Positions 11,755 through 27,748 of a stretch of DNA of 64,000 nt are shown piece by piece. The number at the start of each line of letters is the position of its first letter. The stretch's first letter is position 1. The translations under genes and the position numbers were made by a program. The notes under the pieces are model-generated. The model was not told where the DNA came from. It ran no database searches and worked only from the letters and a program-made list of their open reading frames with translations. Origin of the DNA: Adineta ricciae (taxonomy: Eukaryota; Rotifera; Eurotatoria; Adinetida; Adinetidae). The stretch covers positions 124,001 to 188,000 of the forward strand of contig CAJNOJ010000174.1 of NCBI GenBank assembly GCA_905250025.1. The letters are read 5' to 3'.

Positions 11755-14700
11755 CTATGAACGTATTTGTTGTCCGTAAAAACGATGATCGAAATCGGCG
11801 TCGTCGTAACCTTTCGGGATGTGGTTAGTTGGCACTTGATCTTCGTAATAGCAATCATCGGAATCAGTCGAATGACAATCGGATGAAGTGTCCGTTAATT
11901 CTTGTTGATTTTTCTCTTCATCATCATCATTGAGAGCAGTTTGTGCTGCATCGTCCTCATCCATATCATCGAGAAGAAATTTATTATCATCGCCATCGAT
12001 AGTATTCGATGCTAATTTGGATTTACGTTTGTCATCGCGGATTTGTTCCCATTGTCGATTCACAGTTCGACGTCGTTTGTCGGTTTCAGATTCATCATCG
12101 GAACCATATTCGATTGTGAAGAAGTCTGGTCGCGGTTCGATCGGACGATTGTTAAGTGTTACCCACATAAATCCTTCGTTTGCTTTTCGTATTGTCAAGA
12201 GAATATTCGAACGGCGAACTTGAAATAAACTTTTTTCCGGTATGATATCATGAGCTAGATGGATTCGAACAAAACGATCGTACGTTCGAATGCGTGTTCG
12301 ACAATAAACTGAGTTCGCTTCAAATTCGACACGTGTCTGAGTCGAATCAACGTTATAAAAGCCAATAGTTAGATAAATATCTCGTGTAGTTTGTTCCCAG
12401 AATAAGCGCGTTTTGCGTTGGACTTGCTTGTAATTGATCTGTTCTTGTGTCAACGGACCACGCTCACCAATAAATGGTTCGTAGCGACTCATATTCGGAG
12501 GAGGAATTGATTGTTCATTGGTTTCATTGTTTTCATCGTCTTGATTTTTATTATTGTTCTCCTGATTCGATGATCTGGGGTAGTGATTTCGCATATAGCG
12601 ATTACGATTTCGTTGAACAGGAAAGTCAGCCTGACGACGTTGTTCGTCTTCCATGTCTTTGATTTGCCGAAGTTGAGAAAATAGTTTCGGACCGAAAATA
12701 AACATCATCTGATCACTGTCATCCACTAAACCTGCCTTTGATTCTTCATTCTGTACTGTTTCAGCAGTATCCTTAAGACAAAATAAAGTTATTCGAATTC
12801 CATGCACAACAATTACGTTGTTTCTACTATCGAAATACCTGAGAGATTTCACAGTCATTGTCATTTAAGTTGTTTTGAATTCGTTCAGTTTTAGTTTGCA
12901 TTTCGGCCATTTTAATCGGTTCAATTTCTGAAGGCGTGGTAACCAGCGATTGACTTGATCCCTTTGATGAAGTCGACTGTGGCCGTTGAAGGATACTTCC
13001 TGAGAGTGATGGCTCAGGATTGATTCGATAACCGCGGCCAAGCGACATGTATTGATCAGTTATTGATGTTGTTGTTTTGTTATTCGTTGATGATTCTTGG
13101 TTTGCTGCTGGATTTAATCCAACGAGATCTGAATCTGATTGTTGGTTATGTTTAGAAAAGAACTGTTTAGATCGGCCAACCGGATTAATAATAAGTTGTC
13201 CAAGTCGGTTGAGAAATGGTTTAAATACAGACGAAAAGTCTTCGATAGTATCTTCGTCAGCTTGAACTGAGGGTGATTGTTCAGTTATAACTTTTTGTTT
13301 CTCGGAATTTATTGTTGGTTCTGTCTGCTCTTTTGTTTCTTGTGGAAGATCAATCAATTTAACTTCAGCTGCTAAACGTTCAAGTACAATCATATGGTTT
13401 TCGTTTGTTTGAATAAGTTTCGAAAGGAGCAATTGTTTTCTTATTGGTTTATCATATGCAATACGTTTCAAAGATGCCAAACGAACTGGTTTGACCAGTG
13501 GATCAATCCAAAAGCACGAACGTGTTGCTAACTTAATTCTTCCCATGAATATTTCATTCAACGTTAACGTACGAAGTGTCTCAATTGTAAATGGTGTAAA
13601 TGCCATCGTAATCTTATCCAATGGATAGACATTGCAAAGAATAATTTCTGTTGCTAATGGCGGATACTGCTTTAGAGTAGATGGTTCAATTGGGTATAGA
13701 TATTCATTAGATTGCAAGCTAAAAGTAATGCCTGTGTCCAGACTAAAGACAGTTAAGACTGGATGATTGATTGTAGTCATAGATGAACTAGAAAATGAGA
13801 AGAATCATTGACGATTGTCAGGAGAATAGAAACTACTTTCGTTCGTTCGTTTCTTGAACATCGTCAACCTCTGTACTTGTTGATACTGTTGTATTCGATA
13901 CTTTCAAAAGTCGATTCAAAATTGCATCAGCTCTTCGAATGTTGAAATATATTTGTTCTTGGTCTTGAACATAAACTCGATGAACGTGCTTTTGTTCGTC
14001 AGCATAGAGGTAAACTTCTCCGGGAATAATTTCCCTCAATGGTCGATTTTTCACATGATCGAAAGCGTCTTGAATCTGTTGGTAAAATGAATCGTAGTCG
14101 AATACTTTGTTTAAGTTTTGATTAACATCACTTCTGGAACGTAAGATATGAGCCCATAAACGATTTCCATCGCTGACATGCGTTACTTTCAATTCCATTT
14201 CTCCAGTTGTTGGTAAATAGAGTTCGTATGTATCCGATAATTCTTTATCATCCGTTTTCTGCTCGATAAAATCAACATCATAATGGAAATTATGTCGATA
14301 CGGGCAACGCTTGAGTTTCTTTTCACTTGCACACTCACCGAACGCTTTCAACGTTGGACAAAATTCAACATTGACTTTGGCTTGTGAAGTTTCACGGCAA
14401 TTGTTTTTAGCTAAACGTTCAATTAATGGATGTAAATATGAATTCGAGTTTTTGATATAATCAATCAAATCGTACGTCACTTGCGCACAATCACCAGGCC
14501 AAAGAGTTACAATCAATGGAATGTTCAGCGAGGGATTCAGTTGGTAAAAATTATCAATGGACTTTAACGAAGTTAAACTTGTTTTTTGGAGATGATTTAC
14601 ATTTGTTGAATTGTAAAAATGACTTGAGACAAATTTCATACGTTGATGGAATAGCTGATACCAAATTAATCGCTGAACGTCAAGATGAATAAGAATATCT

Positions 14701-15935
14701 GCATTAGAAATGGGAATATCGTTCAAAATCTCGTCTTGGATAAGCAATATCAGTGGACGATCAGTGATTGTTTGCCATTCATGAATATATTGCTGAATTT
14801 CATCGTGATGTAATTGGGAATGAATAAGAATCGATTGAATCGATAGATCACTGAGAATACTTTGCATTGTCGCTAATCGACGTGTTTGATATGCACACAT
14901 GAGAATCTTTTTCCGGTGACGACATGCTAAATCTAATGTCTCTTGGATAATATTCTTTCGTTCGAACCAATTTCGACATGGTTCACAATAGTGAAGAAAG
15001 TTTTTATATGAATAAGTCTCGAGCATCGATGACGAAAGATAATAATAGTTTGGATTCGAAGAAAATTTTTCCAAAATCAAATCTTTCGCTTGTTGCGTAA
15101 CAGTTCGAGAGAGAAAGACATGCTGAGTTGATTTGCTTTTACTCGAATGTAAATCAAGTAGATTGAAAATCTCTCGGATCGAGCCTATGTTTTCAAGAAG
15201 AAGAAGATCAAATTGATCATACTAGACAAATAAAATACAAGACATGGGTCTCTCGTTTCCAACTGATCACTACTTACAACAATCAGTTGAAGTTGTTCGA
15301 AATGTATATGACGTTTTTGAATTAGATCATTGACAACCGTTGGTGTTGCAATTAATAGATCACATCCGTTTGTTAACAGTTTCTTGTATAAATCATTCTC
15401 ATGGTTTTGCCCTTCGTACACACAGCACGTCAAGACGTTTTTCAAAACATCTGCCTGCACATTGGATAAATGTTTATAAGTGTTTTCACAGGTAGACCAA
15501 TCTGGTGTGAGAATTAACACTTTCGGATAGACAATATCTGAATTTAACGCTGGATAATTGCTCGTCGTACGATAAAAGAAATCCCAGACTAGAAGATCAT
15601 ACTTCAAAACAAATTTAACGCTGCTAGATTCTCGTGTCGGTGGATGATCAACTGCCCAAACATGCGAACCACGATGGACTAATGGCCAAAAATAGGAGAT
15701 GAACGCTGGAAGGTAATCAGTTTGGATGGACTGAATTGGATTGACATTTGCATTACAGTAGAGTGCACTAGACAGAAATGGGTGATAAGAAATAGATCAT
15801 TGAGAATATCTATTTATACCGAACATCGCAATGAAATTGTGAATCAGATATTGTAGACCACGGTTGAAAACTTGAATCGAGATTATCCGAATTTAATAAA
15901 CATAAAGATCGTTCACGTAGATTTGATAATATCAT
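11755..15935 (-). CDS. TDRD12: TDRD12/Yb-like Tudor-domain helicase (piRNA pathway)
   Basis: Five exons: 15820..15935, 15278..15767, 13837..15221, 12839..13787 and 11755..12771, giving 1318 residues with all phases consistent. Domain order: DEAD-like helicase core (about 40-480), a CCCH zinc finger near 490 (CPTLKAFGEC, then CPYRH), an extended Tudor domain (about 520-720, with VFSLDTG), a Ser/Thr-rich linker, a CS/p23-like domain near 1100-1200 (KTRLFWEQTTRDIYLTIGF) and an Asp/Glu-rich tail. The helicase-CCCH-Tudor-CS order is that of TDRD12, a germ-granule protein of piRNA biogenesis. Helicase motifs are weak: the Walker A position reads AVDHPPTRES, motif II reads YDQFD instead of DEAD, and a standard motif VI is absent. 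An N-terminal Tudor domain before the helicase is not seen. The start ATG follows a 5'UTR splice acceptor; PCYT2 starts divergently 353 bases away. Confidence 0.85.
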
Positions 15936-16287
15936 CTTCTCTTCGTTATACCCACAAGACTAAAATATCAAAACGAAGTAGATGAGACATTTTATGGTTC
16001 AATAATCTCTTACACTTGTTTCGAAAATTCAATTTAACGGATAATCGATCGAACCTCCTCATGCCGATCGTTAATCCAATCGGTTTTAATTACCGAATAC
16101 CAAACTAACGACATCTATTCGCAAGGATTTTCATAGAAGAAAATAGAACGAATGACTGTTGAGTAGGTTTGTCTGTCTGTCTGGTTGTCTGACTAACTAC
16201 CGACTACACAAATACGAAAATATATAAATAATAGTAGCAGTTGTATTACTTCTCCACTTTATTTTTAGCTTCACAAGAAAATATACT
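15936..16287. promoter_or_regulatory. bidirectional promoter region TDRD12-like / PCYT2
   Basis: The 352-base spacer between two divergent start codons. Both genes show a splice acceptor just upstream of their ATG (minus strand at about 15960, plus strand at about 16268), so each likely has a 5'UTR intron and the true promoter lies in the middle. The recurrent motif ACTAACGACATCTA sits at 16104-16117. Confidence 0.45.
16104..16117 (+). promoter_or_regulatory. recurrent motif ACTAACGACATCTA, copy 1
   Basis: Identical over 14 bases to the copy at 50879. Lies between the divergent TDRD12-like and PCYT2 genes. Function unknown. Confidence 0.35.
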
Positions 16288-18156
<1,869 letters not shown>

Positions 18157-18647
18157 ACAACAAATGATTAATCTATGTTCTTTTTTTCTTCTCTCCTACT
18201 GATAAGAGAATTTGATCGTTAGAACAAAACTGAGCATTTAATATCTTGTTGGTTTTGCATGTCTATTCTTTTGTTTTGTTTTCTTTTTTGTTTGTGTGCA
18301 TATCTTAAGATCATTTTATTAATTTTAAATCACATTGGCAACAGGCATAATTTATCATTTGACTTCATTACTGACTTTTCACTAACACACTTCAGAAAGC
18401 TGATCGAATCTATAAATACCTCCATGTTTTCGCGGCAAAATGAGTTGATCGAACGCAATATTCGGATGTACTTATGCATGACATTCGTCAATAATTCATC
18501 TTAATCGGAAATACAGTTTCCGTATTGATATTAATGAGGAATAATATAATGATATAAAATGATAAAATCATCTGAAATGACATGGATTTGAAGTCAGAGA
18601 AAATCATTAGATTTCTTAGTTTGTTACAAATAAGCAGTAAGAGAAAC

Positions 18648-19414
18648 ATGCGGATCCATCGTCGTGATCGAACCTATTGGAGATCAATCTTGGGAATTTT
18701 GGAAATTTTGATTATGGTAAAACAAATTCATTTTCTATAAAAGACTGATCGTGATGGTACCTTTGCAGGCTTGTCTCTTGTTTGGTTTAATCTGTGCATT
18801 GATTGCATCGAATCTATGGACAGAACAAGCTAATTGGCTAACTCAAGTTTGTTTGGATTCTACCAGCAATACTTATTGTGGCAATTTAACGAGCGATTTC
18901 TTCAAATTCTTCTCAGCAAGTACGGTGAAGATAGCGAGCATTACTATTTTTGCTTCTTGTCTTTTTATTATCACTATATTCTATTCAATTCATACCTTCA
19001 TCGGTTTACGCAAACGAAAAACTTGGAAGATAATCACACGACTTGTATGTGTTCGTACAGAGAATTACTTCCCAGAATTTGATTTCATGTCTATAGATCG
19101 GTGTTTTTTTCACTCTGTTGTTTCTGTCGATCTTGACCATCTCAATATCAGCTATCTATCGTGAATCACAATTCGGTAATCAATACACATCGACTAGTTC
19201 TTCGAGAGTCCAAATAGGTGCCGCCTATGCGATGGCTGTAAGTTCTCTTCGTTTCTTCATGTTTCCATGCCTCTCATCGTTGATTTTATACTAGAGTCTC
19301 GGCCTGATCGCTGCATCTCTTCTCCTAATCGATATTATTTGCCGTTTATTAACTATTGGATCAGTACAAAAACGACAACGAAGACGAAAAAGACGTGTTA
19401 ATGTTATATCTTAG
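18648..19414 (+). CDS. four-transmembrane protein, claudin/PMP22-like topology
   Basis: Four exons: 18648..18716, 18769..19044, 19097..19237, 19295..19414; 201 residues with all junctions in phase. The first TM segment (ILGILEILIMACLLFG) is split by the first intron. It is followed by an extracellular loop with two Trp and two Cys (NLWTEQANW, then VCLDS and YCGNL). Then come TM2 (SITIFASCLFIITIFYSI), a basic loop (LRKRKTWK), TM3 (FFTLLFLSILTISISAIY), a loop, and TM4 (SLGLIAASLLLIDIICRLL). The tail is strongly basic (KRQRRRKRRV). Four TMs with a Trp/Cys-bearing first loop recall the claudin/PMP22/EMP superfamily, but the exact W-GLW-C-C signature is not complete, so the family is only suggested. 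It converges on CFAP52 with 109 bases between stop codons. Confidence 0.75.
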
Positions 19415-19523
19415 ATAATTGAACAGAAGAATTCTTTCAATATTTTTTCTTCATATACATATATAGAAAAAAAAATCGTCTGTGAATTGGTTTTTGAAAT
19501 GAATGGCTTCTTTCGAACTGGTC

Positions 19524-22005
19524 TTAAGCTGAGGAGGCAGGAAATTTCCAACGAAAGATACTTCCATCGGCGCTAACAGAGATGATATGTTGAGTATTAG
19601 GACAGATTTTAACTTTTTTCACTTCACTACCATGACCAATACCAACACTGATCACATCGCCTTCATTGTAGCGCCATAACTAAATGTTGCATGTGTTTTT
19701 ATATGAAAATAAATATCTGAACTGTCAAGTGTGACTTACTTTCACTAATTTGTCTGCGCTGACAGTAACGAAATAGTTACCAGCACTGTCAATATCAAGG
19801 CCATTAATTGTTCCACTTTTCGATGCTTCAAGTTCGCGAATTTGTGCGCCGTTGGCTGCTTCCCAATAGCCAATTTTACGGTCGGTACCACCTGTGACGA
19901 TATGATATTCTTCAGGATGATAAGCAACACACTGAAAAAGTGTATTTTCAAATAGAACTTGGTTACGAGCGAAACGTCTGAAAATGAGAAATTCAGTCAA
20001 TATTTTCCGCGTCAACTATTCCTCATACTTCAAATTCCAGATAATGCATGTACCATCAAGCGATGCGGTAACGCATTCTGTGTCGGATTTGTTAATACGA
20101 ATGGAAACAACAGCATTCTTATGTTCTTTCATTGTTGCTAATAGTTCGCGTGAATTTGCATTGATTTGCCAAACTCGAATCATGCCTTCGCCACCACCGC
20201 TAATAATACGTCGGCAATCATTGGTCACTGCAACGGCTGTAACGCCACGATGATGCGCATCGTTAATTGTGAATATTTCGCGGCCTGATTCAGGATAGAA
20301 TGCACGAATACGACCATCATCCCAACCACTAAAAGCAAGGCGTTGGCTTTTTCAAACTCAAAACTTTATTATTACCTAATGATCATTTTACCATCGCGGG
20401 TAAAGCAAAGTGAGTTACATGTTTTATTCGCTTGTGAAATACGCAATAATTCATTACCAGTTGGCGCATGCCAAATACTAAAACACAAAGAGCGCATGAG
20501 AATTGCCAATGAAAAACAAAATTTGTCCTTCTTCATCTACCGAATATCTTGATAGCTGCATGTACCGAATAACTCTGAAGTACCACTAAAAAATCAAAGC
20601 AAAATTCTTCTAAGATCAATATACGAGTATATGTCGCTTACAATGGAAACGCAATGTCATTGATCTGAGAATTATGACATGTATTGATTAATTCCATTTT
20701 CCAATCACCATAATTAACTTTATAGATATGTGATCGATCGGTACCAATAAAGATCTACATTGAACAATCGTTTTCCAAGTTTGAAACAAAATAAAAGATA
20801 GCATACCATGTGGCCCTCTCCTCGTAATGCTAACGATGTGATTTCGCCCAGCGCTTGTAAAGATCTATAACGAAAGGAAATCATGTTTGAAACTTCTTTT
20901 CGAAGGATTCTTTATTCGTACTTCAATGATTTGAATGTTTCTTTTTCTGTTATGTGAATTTTGCCTTCACCTGTGCCGACTAAAACATCGCCATTTACTA
21001 GTGCTTGCATGGCAGTAATACCCATCGAGTATTTTTTCTTTTCCGGTCCCATTGTTTTGAATTGAGTAGCTGGAATATAGATCATCAAGACATCACCTGT
21101 TGTTGTTCCACAATAGAGATGTGTGCCATCAAGTGATACCTAGAAAGTAGCAAAATGATTCGAAAATTTTCCAGTCTTGCCGTATACTTACAGTCATACA
21201 TTTGATGATACGTTTAATGACGCCTGTATTGATATCCGTTGCTCGAATTTTTCGATTAGCTACATCTAATTGCCAGAATCGAATGGTACCACTATAGTGG
21301 CAAATGTGCTGGTTATTGTATCGAACAATTCCTATCAAAATAGTTGCTTACTTTCCCGCGCTGTAGAATTGAAAGTCATCTTCTTTTGCTGCAGCCAAAC
21401 AATAGGTAATTCCAGCGCTTTTGGGCTGAGCTGGACTGCCGCATACAGGTTCTTTCGTGTCAACGTTCCAGACAATGATAGCACCATCATCTTGACCACC
21501 AAGTGAAATTAAGAATCGATCTGATGCGGAAAAAACTAGATCTTCAATTTTGACCTTGTGCAAAACAAGACGCGCGTACGGTTCACGGTTAGCATAATCC
21601 CAAATGATGATATCGGCCTACGAAGAATTTCATTCGATTAACAACAAAAGAAATCATTTCTTCATAACACTACCTTAAAGCCCATGAATGTAACTTGACC
21701 TGAAGCAATGTATTTACCATTATTTGATATTGTTACACAAGAGATATTATTGTTATGTCCAAGAAGAAATTCTTGTTGTCGTGTTTGCAAGTTTTCAATA
21801 ACTAAATTGCATCCCAATGGATAGACCATATGAACACGATCCGGGTGTAATTTAAGGCCATGAGGAACTTTTCCTGTATGATCAAAATAGGACTAGAAAA
21901 TGTTCAATGCTTAGAAAGATATTTACCTTCAAATCCGATAGTTGATTCAAGTTCCAGTCTTTGCAATGTATCAAGTCGTTCGGGTTGATTATTAGTGGTT
22001 GTCAT
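19524..22005 (-). CDS. CFAP52: cilia- and flagella-associated protein 52 (WDR16)
   Basis: WD40 protein of motile cilia, a microtubule inner protein of the doublet. Twelve exons: 21927..22005, 21674..21873, 21352..21617, 21192..21291, 20922..21139, 20807..20864, 20642..20754, 20541..20585, 20376..20477, 20029..20328, 19740..19977, 19524..19679. The product is 624 residues, nearly the same length as vertebrate CFAP52. Diagnostic stretches: GLKLHPDRVHMVYPLGC, ASGQVTFMGFKADIIIWDY, LGGQDDGAIIVWN, RRIISGGGEGMIRVWQI, ASLDGTCIIWNL, GTDRKIGYWE. Two tandem beta-propellers are expected. Introns are 46-62 bases. The 45-base exon at 20541..20585 is easily missed by gene finders. Confidence 0.97.
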
Positions 22006-22273
22006 CGTGAACGATGGTTGAGTATGTGATGACGAGAAAGAAGAGTAACAAAACACTAACACACTGTTTCTTTTTGCAGTTTAATGTGTCGAAATGTTGA
22101 CAACCATTTTCTGCATACCATCGCTTAGCAATGACCAAGAATAAATATATCTATCAATTTACGACATTCAAAACTAAGTAGACTCGAATACGATGACCAG
22201 CCAAGAGAATCATATTTTCGCATGATTTTGTAACTTAATTGATTAAACTTTATTTTCTATCATTGTTCAAATA

Positions 22274-22287
22274 ACTAGCGACATCTA
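22274..22287 (+). promoter_or_regulatory. recurrent motif ACTAGCGACATCTA, copy 2
   Basis: Differs from copies 1 and 3 at one of 14 bases. About 270 bases upstream of the CFAP52 ATG. Here the flanks form an inverted repeat (ACTAG...CTAGT). Confidence 0.35.
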
Positions 22288-22735
22288 GTTAAATATACCT
22301 GCATGAAAATGTTACCTCGATGACTTTTTTAAAATCTCAGATTCATTAGCAACCGACAGAAATAATGTGCGGCGGACTAACTTCGAAGTTATTGCGATTG
22401 GAAAAGCGTGATATGGTAATCTGTCATCAGTATGTACGAGCAGTAGGGTGCAAAGTACCCAACAGGTACATAAACCGCATCGATATGTTACGAATGTTAA
22501 CATATTTCATTCTTATTGCGAACATTCGTTTCGATATAAATTTTTCGTAAACGAGAAATGTCTAATGAATACGAGTGTATTTTTATATTCGTGACATAAA
22601 CAATAGCCGACAAAAGAAATTTAAAAAAAGAGAAGAAGACATAAAAAGAAATGGAATTCGCATTCTCTTAACTATTCAGTTGACATACAAACATTGAGTG
22701 AGACAAAACGACAAACAAAATAAATCTATCTTTAA

Positions 22736-24598
22736 CTATTTCCATACTATACAACACGCTGTCACCGGACTATCAGCATCGGTAATTAATTTTTTATCTT
22801 CACGTATGCCAAAGCCAGCAAATAGTCCATGAATAATCCAACTACCGATAATTGCATAGTAATCATCATATTTCGGTAAGGTAAACAGTTGTTGATAGAT
22901 ACAATCACGGTCTGTAAACTTGCCTTGTGTTTCATCCAGAACAGAATCACCTTTGACATCATATAATGTTACATTATGACCACAACGTCCAACGATCGGC
23001 TTTTTCACGTATCCAGCTTGTTTTAAGTCATCGGGCAATGTCCATTCGCTACGTAATAGATGTGGATGATTAGGAAACATTGACCATAGGACAGGTAAAA
23101 TTGCTTTGTTACTTGGAATAACTTTCCATAATGGTTCAACAATCTTAATCTGATCGTTTAATGCAATTTCGCATAGACGCGGATGTTCGCCATTGATTTT
23201 CTTGTTTAATTTTCCTGTTTTTTCAGCTTCTAAATAATCCGTAAATATACTCTCCCACATCCACGTTTTCCATACCAGTTGAACCTCGTGACCTTCATTA
23301 TCTACAATTTTCGAATCTTTCCAGTACAAATCATCATACAGGATACATAATTTCGAATCAATATTGGCTTGTTTTAAAACATATTGCATATATAATGACG
23401 TTAAGATTTCATCTTGATCGTTGTCAATTAGAAGGTGAACACGTTTGACATTCAAATGTGAACAAATCAATTGCCAGTTTTTAAGCATTAATCGATGAAT
23501 TTGAAAGCCAGACATAAATGAGTGTTCGAGTTTGACGGCTTGTGCCCACTTTTCTTGAATAACAGCGAATTCGAATAGGGCCGATGCACTATCAGCATTG
23601 TATTCGAATACCTTCAATTGTTTCCCATCAAATGCTAAATCAAATCTTCCCGTCAGCGATAAGTCTTTATCATTCAACCACGATTGGCGAATCTTCGGCC
23701 AGAACACTTCCGGTATACAAAAGCGTTTCAACATATCATCATTTTCCACAACATAGTTCGTTGCATCTAAAAACATCTGATGTAATTCATTCGATGTAGC
23801 TCCAATAGATAAAGTCAAATCTTGATCAGCTTTGTAATAAGGTAAAGTATCCGTATCAGCACGAATGAGATTAGGTCCATATAATTGAATGAAATATTTC
23901 TCAGCTGGATCGTCTTCGTTTAACCAATGGTCAATTTGATGAAAACTTTTATCAGTTATGGATGAACGTTCTAATTTGCCAATCGGATTCGCTTGTTGAT
24001 ATTGTTTAAGTATCAAATCGAGTCTCGTTTCATCTAATGGCTGCAATTGATCTTTATCATCAATTTCTATCCAGCCACATATATCATCTTCATCCTGTAT
24101 ATAGTAATTCCCATCCTCTTTCTGTACTAAAGGAATTTCACGCGCATAATCATCTGACCAGCTATGATAGATATAATTCTGTTCGGCAATGCGTACAAAA
24201 CCGGGAACGACATCACAGATGATCGCCACATGACCAAAAGGTAATTCTGCATTACGTGGATAGATTAGTAATGAATCAGGTTTAGGTTGATGTGGTGAAC
24301 CATTCGGATGAAATGTCAATGGGAATCGTTTACCGTCGATAACGCATTCAACGTATTTCAAATCGTTCCACATATCGGCAGCACATGGAATAGGCGGGAA
24401 AACGCAGCTTTTACGCATTAGTAACCATCGACGAGCGAACTCAACGCATTGCCATTTAAAACCCATAAAAATTCCGTGCAAATAATGACGTTCGACGGAG
24501 AAAAAATCATCATCACCATTGGAATACGCATGAACATTCGACGAAGCAACGCCTTGCACTTTATTATACGGTAGTAGTTGATTTTTACTTTGTAACAT
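22736..24598 (-). CDS. gss: bifunctional glutathionylspermidine synthetase/amidase (trypanothione synthetase type), bacterial-like
   Basis: One uninterrupted frame of 620 residues, the length of the bacterial enzyme. The N-terminal CHAP-type amidase has a likely Cys51 (FKWQCVEFARRW), His123 (FGHVAIICDV) and Glu139 (RIAEQNY), which would split glutathionylspermidine or trypanothione amides. The C-terminal half is an ATP-grasp synthetase domain (DLSLTGRFDLAFDGKQLKVFEYNADS; VWKTWMWESIF; RCGHNVTLYD) that joins glutathione to a polyamine using ATP. Absence of coding introns amid intron-rich neighbours, plus a fold typical of bacteria and trypanosomatids, points to horizontal acquisition. A trypanothione-synthetase-like foreign gene in bdelloids is established from memory. 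The ATG at 24598 is chosen because it gives the bacterial-length N-terminus; an acceptor-like cggtag lies just upstream, so a 5'UTR intron is possible. Confidence 0.92.
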   Translation of the reverse strand: MLQSKNQLLPYNKVQGVASSNVHAYSNGDDDFFSVERHYLHGIFMGFKWQCVEFARRWLLMRKSCVFPPIPCAADMWNDLKYVECVIDGKRFPLTFHPNGSPHQPKPDSLLIYPRNAELPFGHVAIICDVVPGFVRIAEQNYIYHSWSDDYAREIPLVQKEDGNYYIQDEDDICGWIEIDDKDQLQPLDETRLDLILKQYQQANPIGKLERSSITDKSFHQIDHWLNEDDPAEKYFIQLYGPNLIRADTDTLPYYKADQDLTLSIGATSNELHQMFLDATNYVVENDDMLKRFCIPEVFWPKIRQSWLNDKDLSLTGRFDLAFDGKQLKVFEYNADSASALFEFAVIQEKWAQAVKLEHSFMSGFQIHRLMLKNWQLICSHLNVKRVHLLIDNDQDEILTSLYMQYVLKQANIDSKLCILYDDLYWKDSKIVDNEGHEVQLVWKTWMWESIFTDYLEAEKTGKLNKKINGEHPRLCEIALNDQIKIVEPLWKVIPSNKAILPVLWSMFPNHPHLLRSEWTLPDDLKQAGYVKKPIVGRCGHNVTLYDVKGDSVLDETQGKFTDRDCIYQQLFTLPKYDDYYAIIGSWIIHGLFAGFGIREDKKLITDADSPVTACCIVWK

Positions 24599-25866
24599 GA
24601 TAGATTCCCTACCGAGAAAAGAATGAATGATATGTGAATGTGTTTTTTTTAGATAGAAGCATGTTATCTCTCTCCCTCTTTCTCTCGCTATATATATATA
24701 CACAAATTAAAGATAAGGGACAAAACAGAATGGAGAGAATTGAAGAGGTGTGTATGTATGCGAATCGAAATCACTGTTTTCTACGCCTTCAGTTTTAGCC
24801 GGAGCTATGTTGAAGGGAACCATCGATTAGTGCTCACATCTTTCTTCTCAATCCGTGATACGAGAATAGGAATGTCGCTAAAGTCTTCGGGAAGATTAAA
24901 AACGTCTGAAAAACAAGCCTCGAGAGAGTTAATCGAATAATAAAGTTGATGGATATTTCTGTTTCGAAGAGAATACAACACTTACATTTTTGTGACAGAT
25001 ATAATGTAATTTTCACAATTGTATATAGAAGTAGATGTTGGTTTCGATTGTCTATGTATTTTTGCGTGGATTTGTATGTGTTCTTCAAGAAATCAGAGAA
25101 AAAATTTATATATAGAAATAAGAAGGAAAGAAAAGCTTTTAACAGTCATAATGACAAAGCAAAAGTTTTGCTTTGTCAGGTTATTCGATAGTCTCGAAGA
25201 TTCTGTGTTCATGGTATTGATGATTGTGTTTTCACCAGTTCTGCCGCTTCCTTTTTGTACAAAAAGAATAACTCTCAGCATGATGTGGCAAAAAAGCGAT
25301 GACGGCTATGGACTTAGCTCTTTGTTTATTTCATCAAGAGGATGCATAACCTTATGGACGCGAAAGAACAAATACACGATGGAATAACAAACGTGCTTGT
25401 TAGAACGGAAAAGAAGTCAAAATAGACTTGGTACGGCAAGGAATAAGCCAACATAGATAGTAAATAACAGTGCAACAGAGTGAGAAAAATAGAATGTTGA
25501 GGGTGGATTTGAGACGCGCAACACGTGCATTGTATGAGTTAGCAAATCGAAAGAAAATTATTTAAATACTTGTAGATGCCGGAGATGAATAATGTAGAGC
25601 AAAGAATTACTGAGAGGTAAAGTTTAACGAGTAGATGTTTACGGTAAACCACTGTCGGCATCGGCAGAAGAAAACGACAGAATGAGTCATTTTAACCAAT
25701 AACAAACATTGTCAAAAGAGTAGGGATCTGAGTGAGTGCAAAGATGGTGTGCTGAAGAGACGAATGAGTGATGAAGCTTTATATCAACTAGAATTTTCTT
25801 ATTCTTTCTAGTTTTTGAAAAGGACTTCGATCGTATTGATGTATTTTTTCAACAACAAAACAAAAT
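24599..25866. other. intergenic, no gene recognised
   Basis: About 1.27 kb between the synthetase start and the ALT stop, holding the synthetase promoter and ALT 3'UTR. There is a TA dinucleotide run near 24690-24702. Overlapping short frames at 24740-25390 on both strands show no domain and no splice support. Confidence 0.5.

Positions 25867-27748
<1,882 letters not shown>

Noticed and set aside
16021..16070. A further coding 5' exon for the TDRD12-like gene (ATG near 16060, minus strand)
   Set aside because: Its two possible donors give phases that cause a stop or frameshift in the next exon, so it is taken as 5'UTR.
18259..18504. 81-codon frame after PCYT2
   Set aside because: Lies in the probable PCYT2 3'UTR; hydrophobic start is due to T-rich DNA; no splice link to the four-TM gene.
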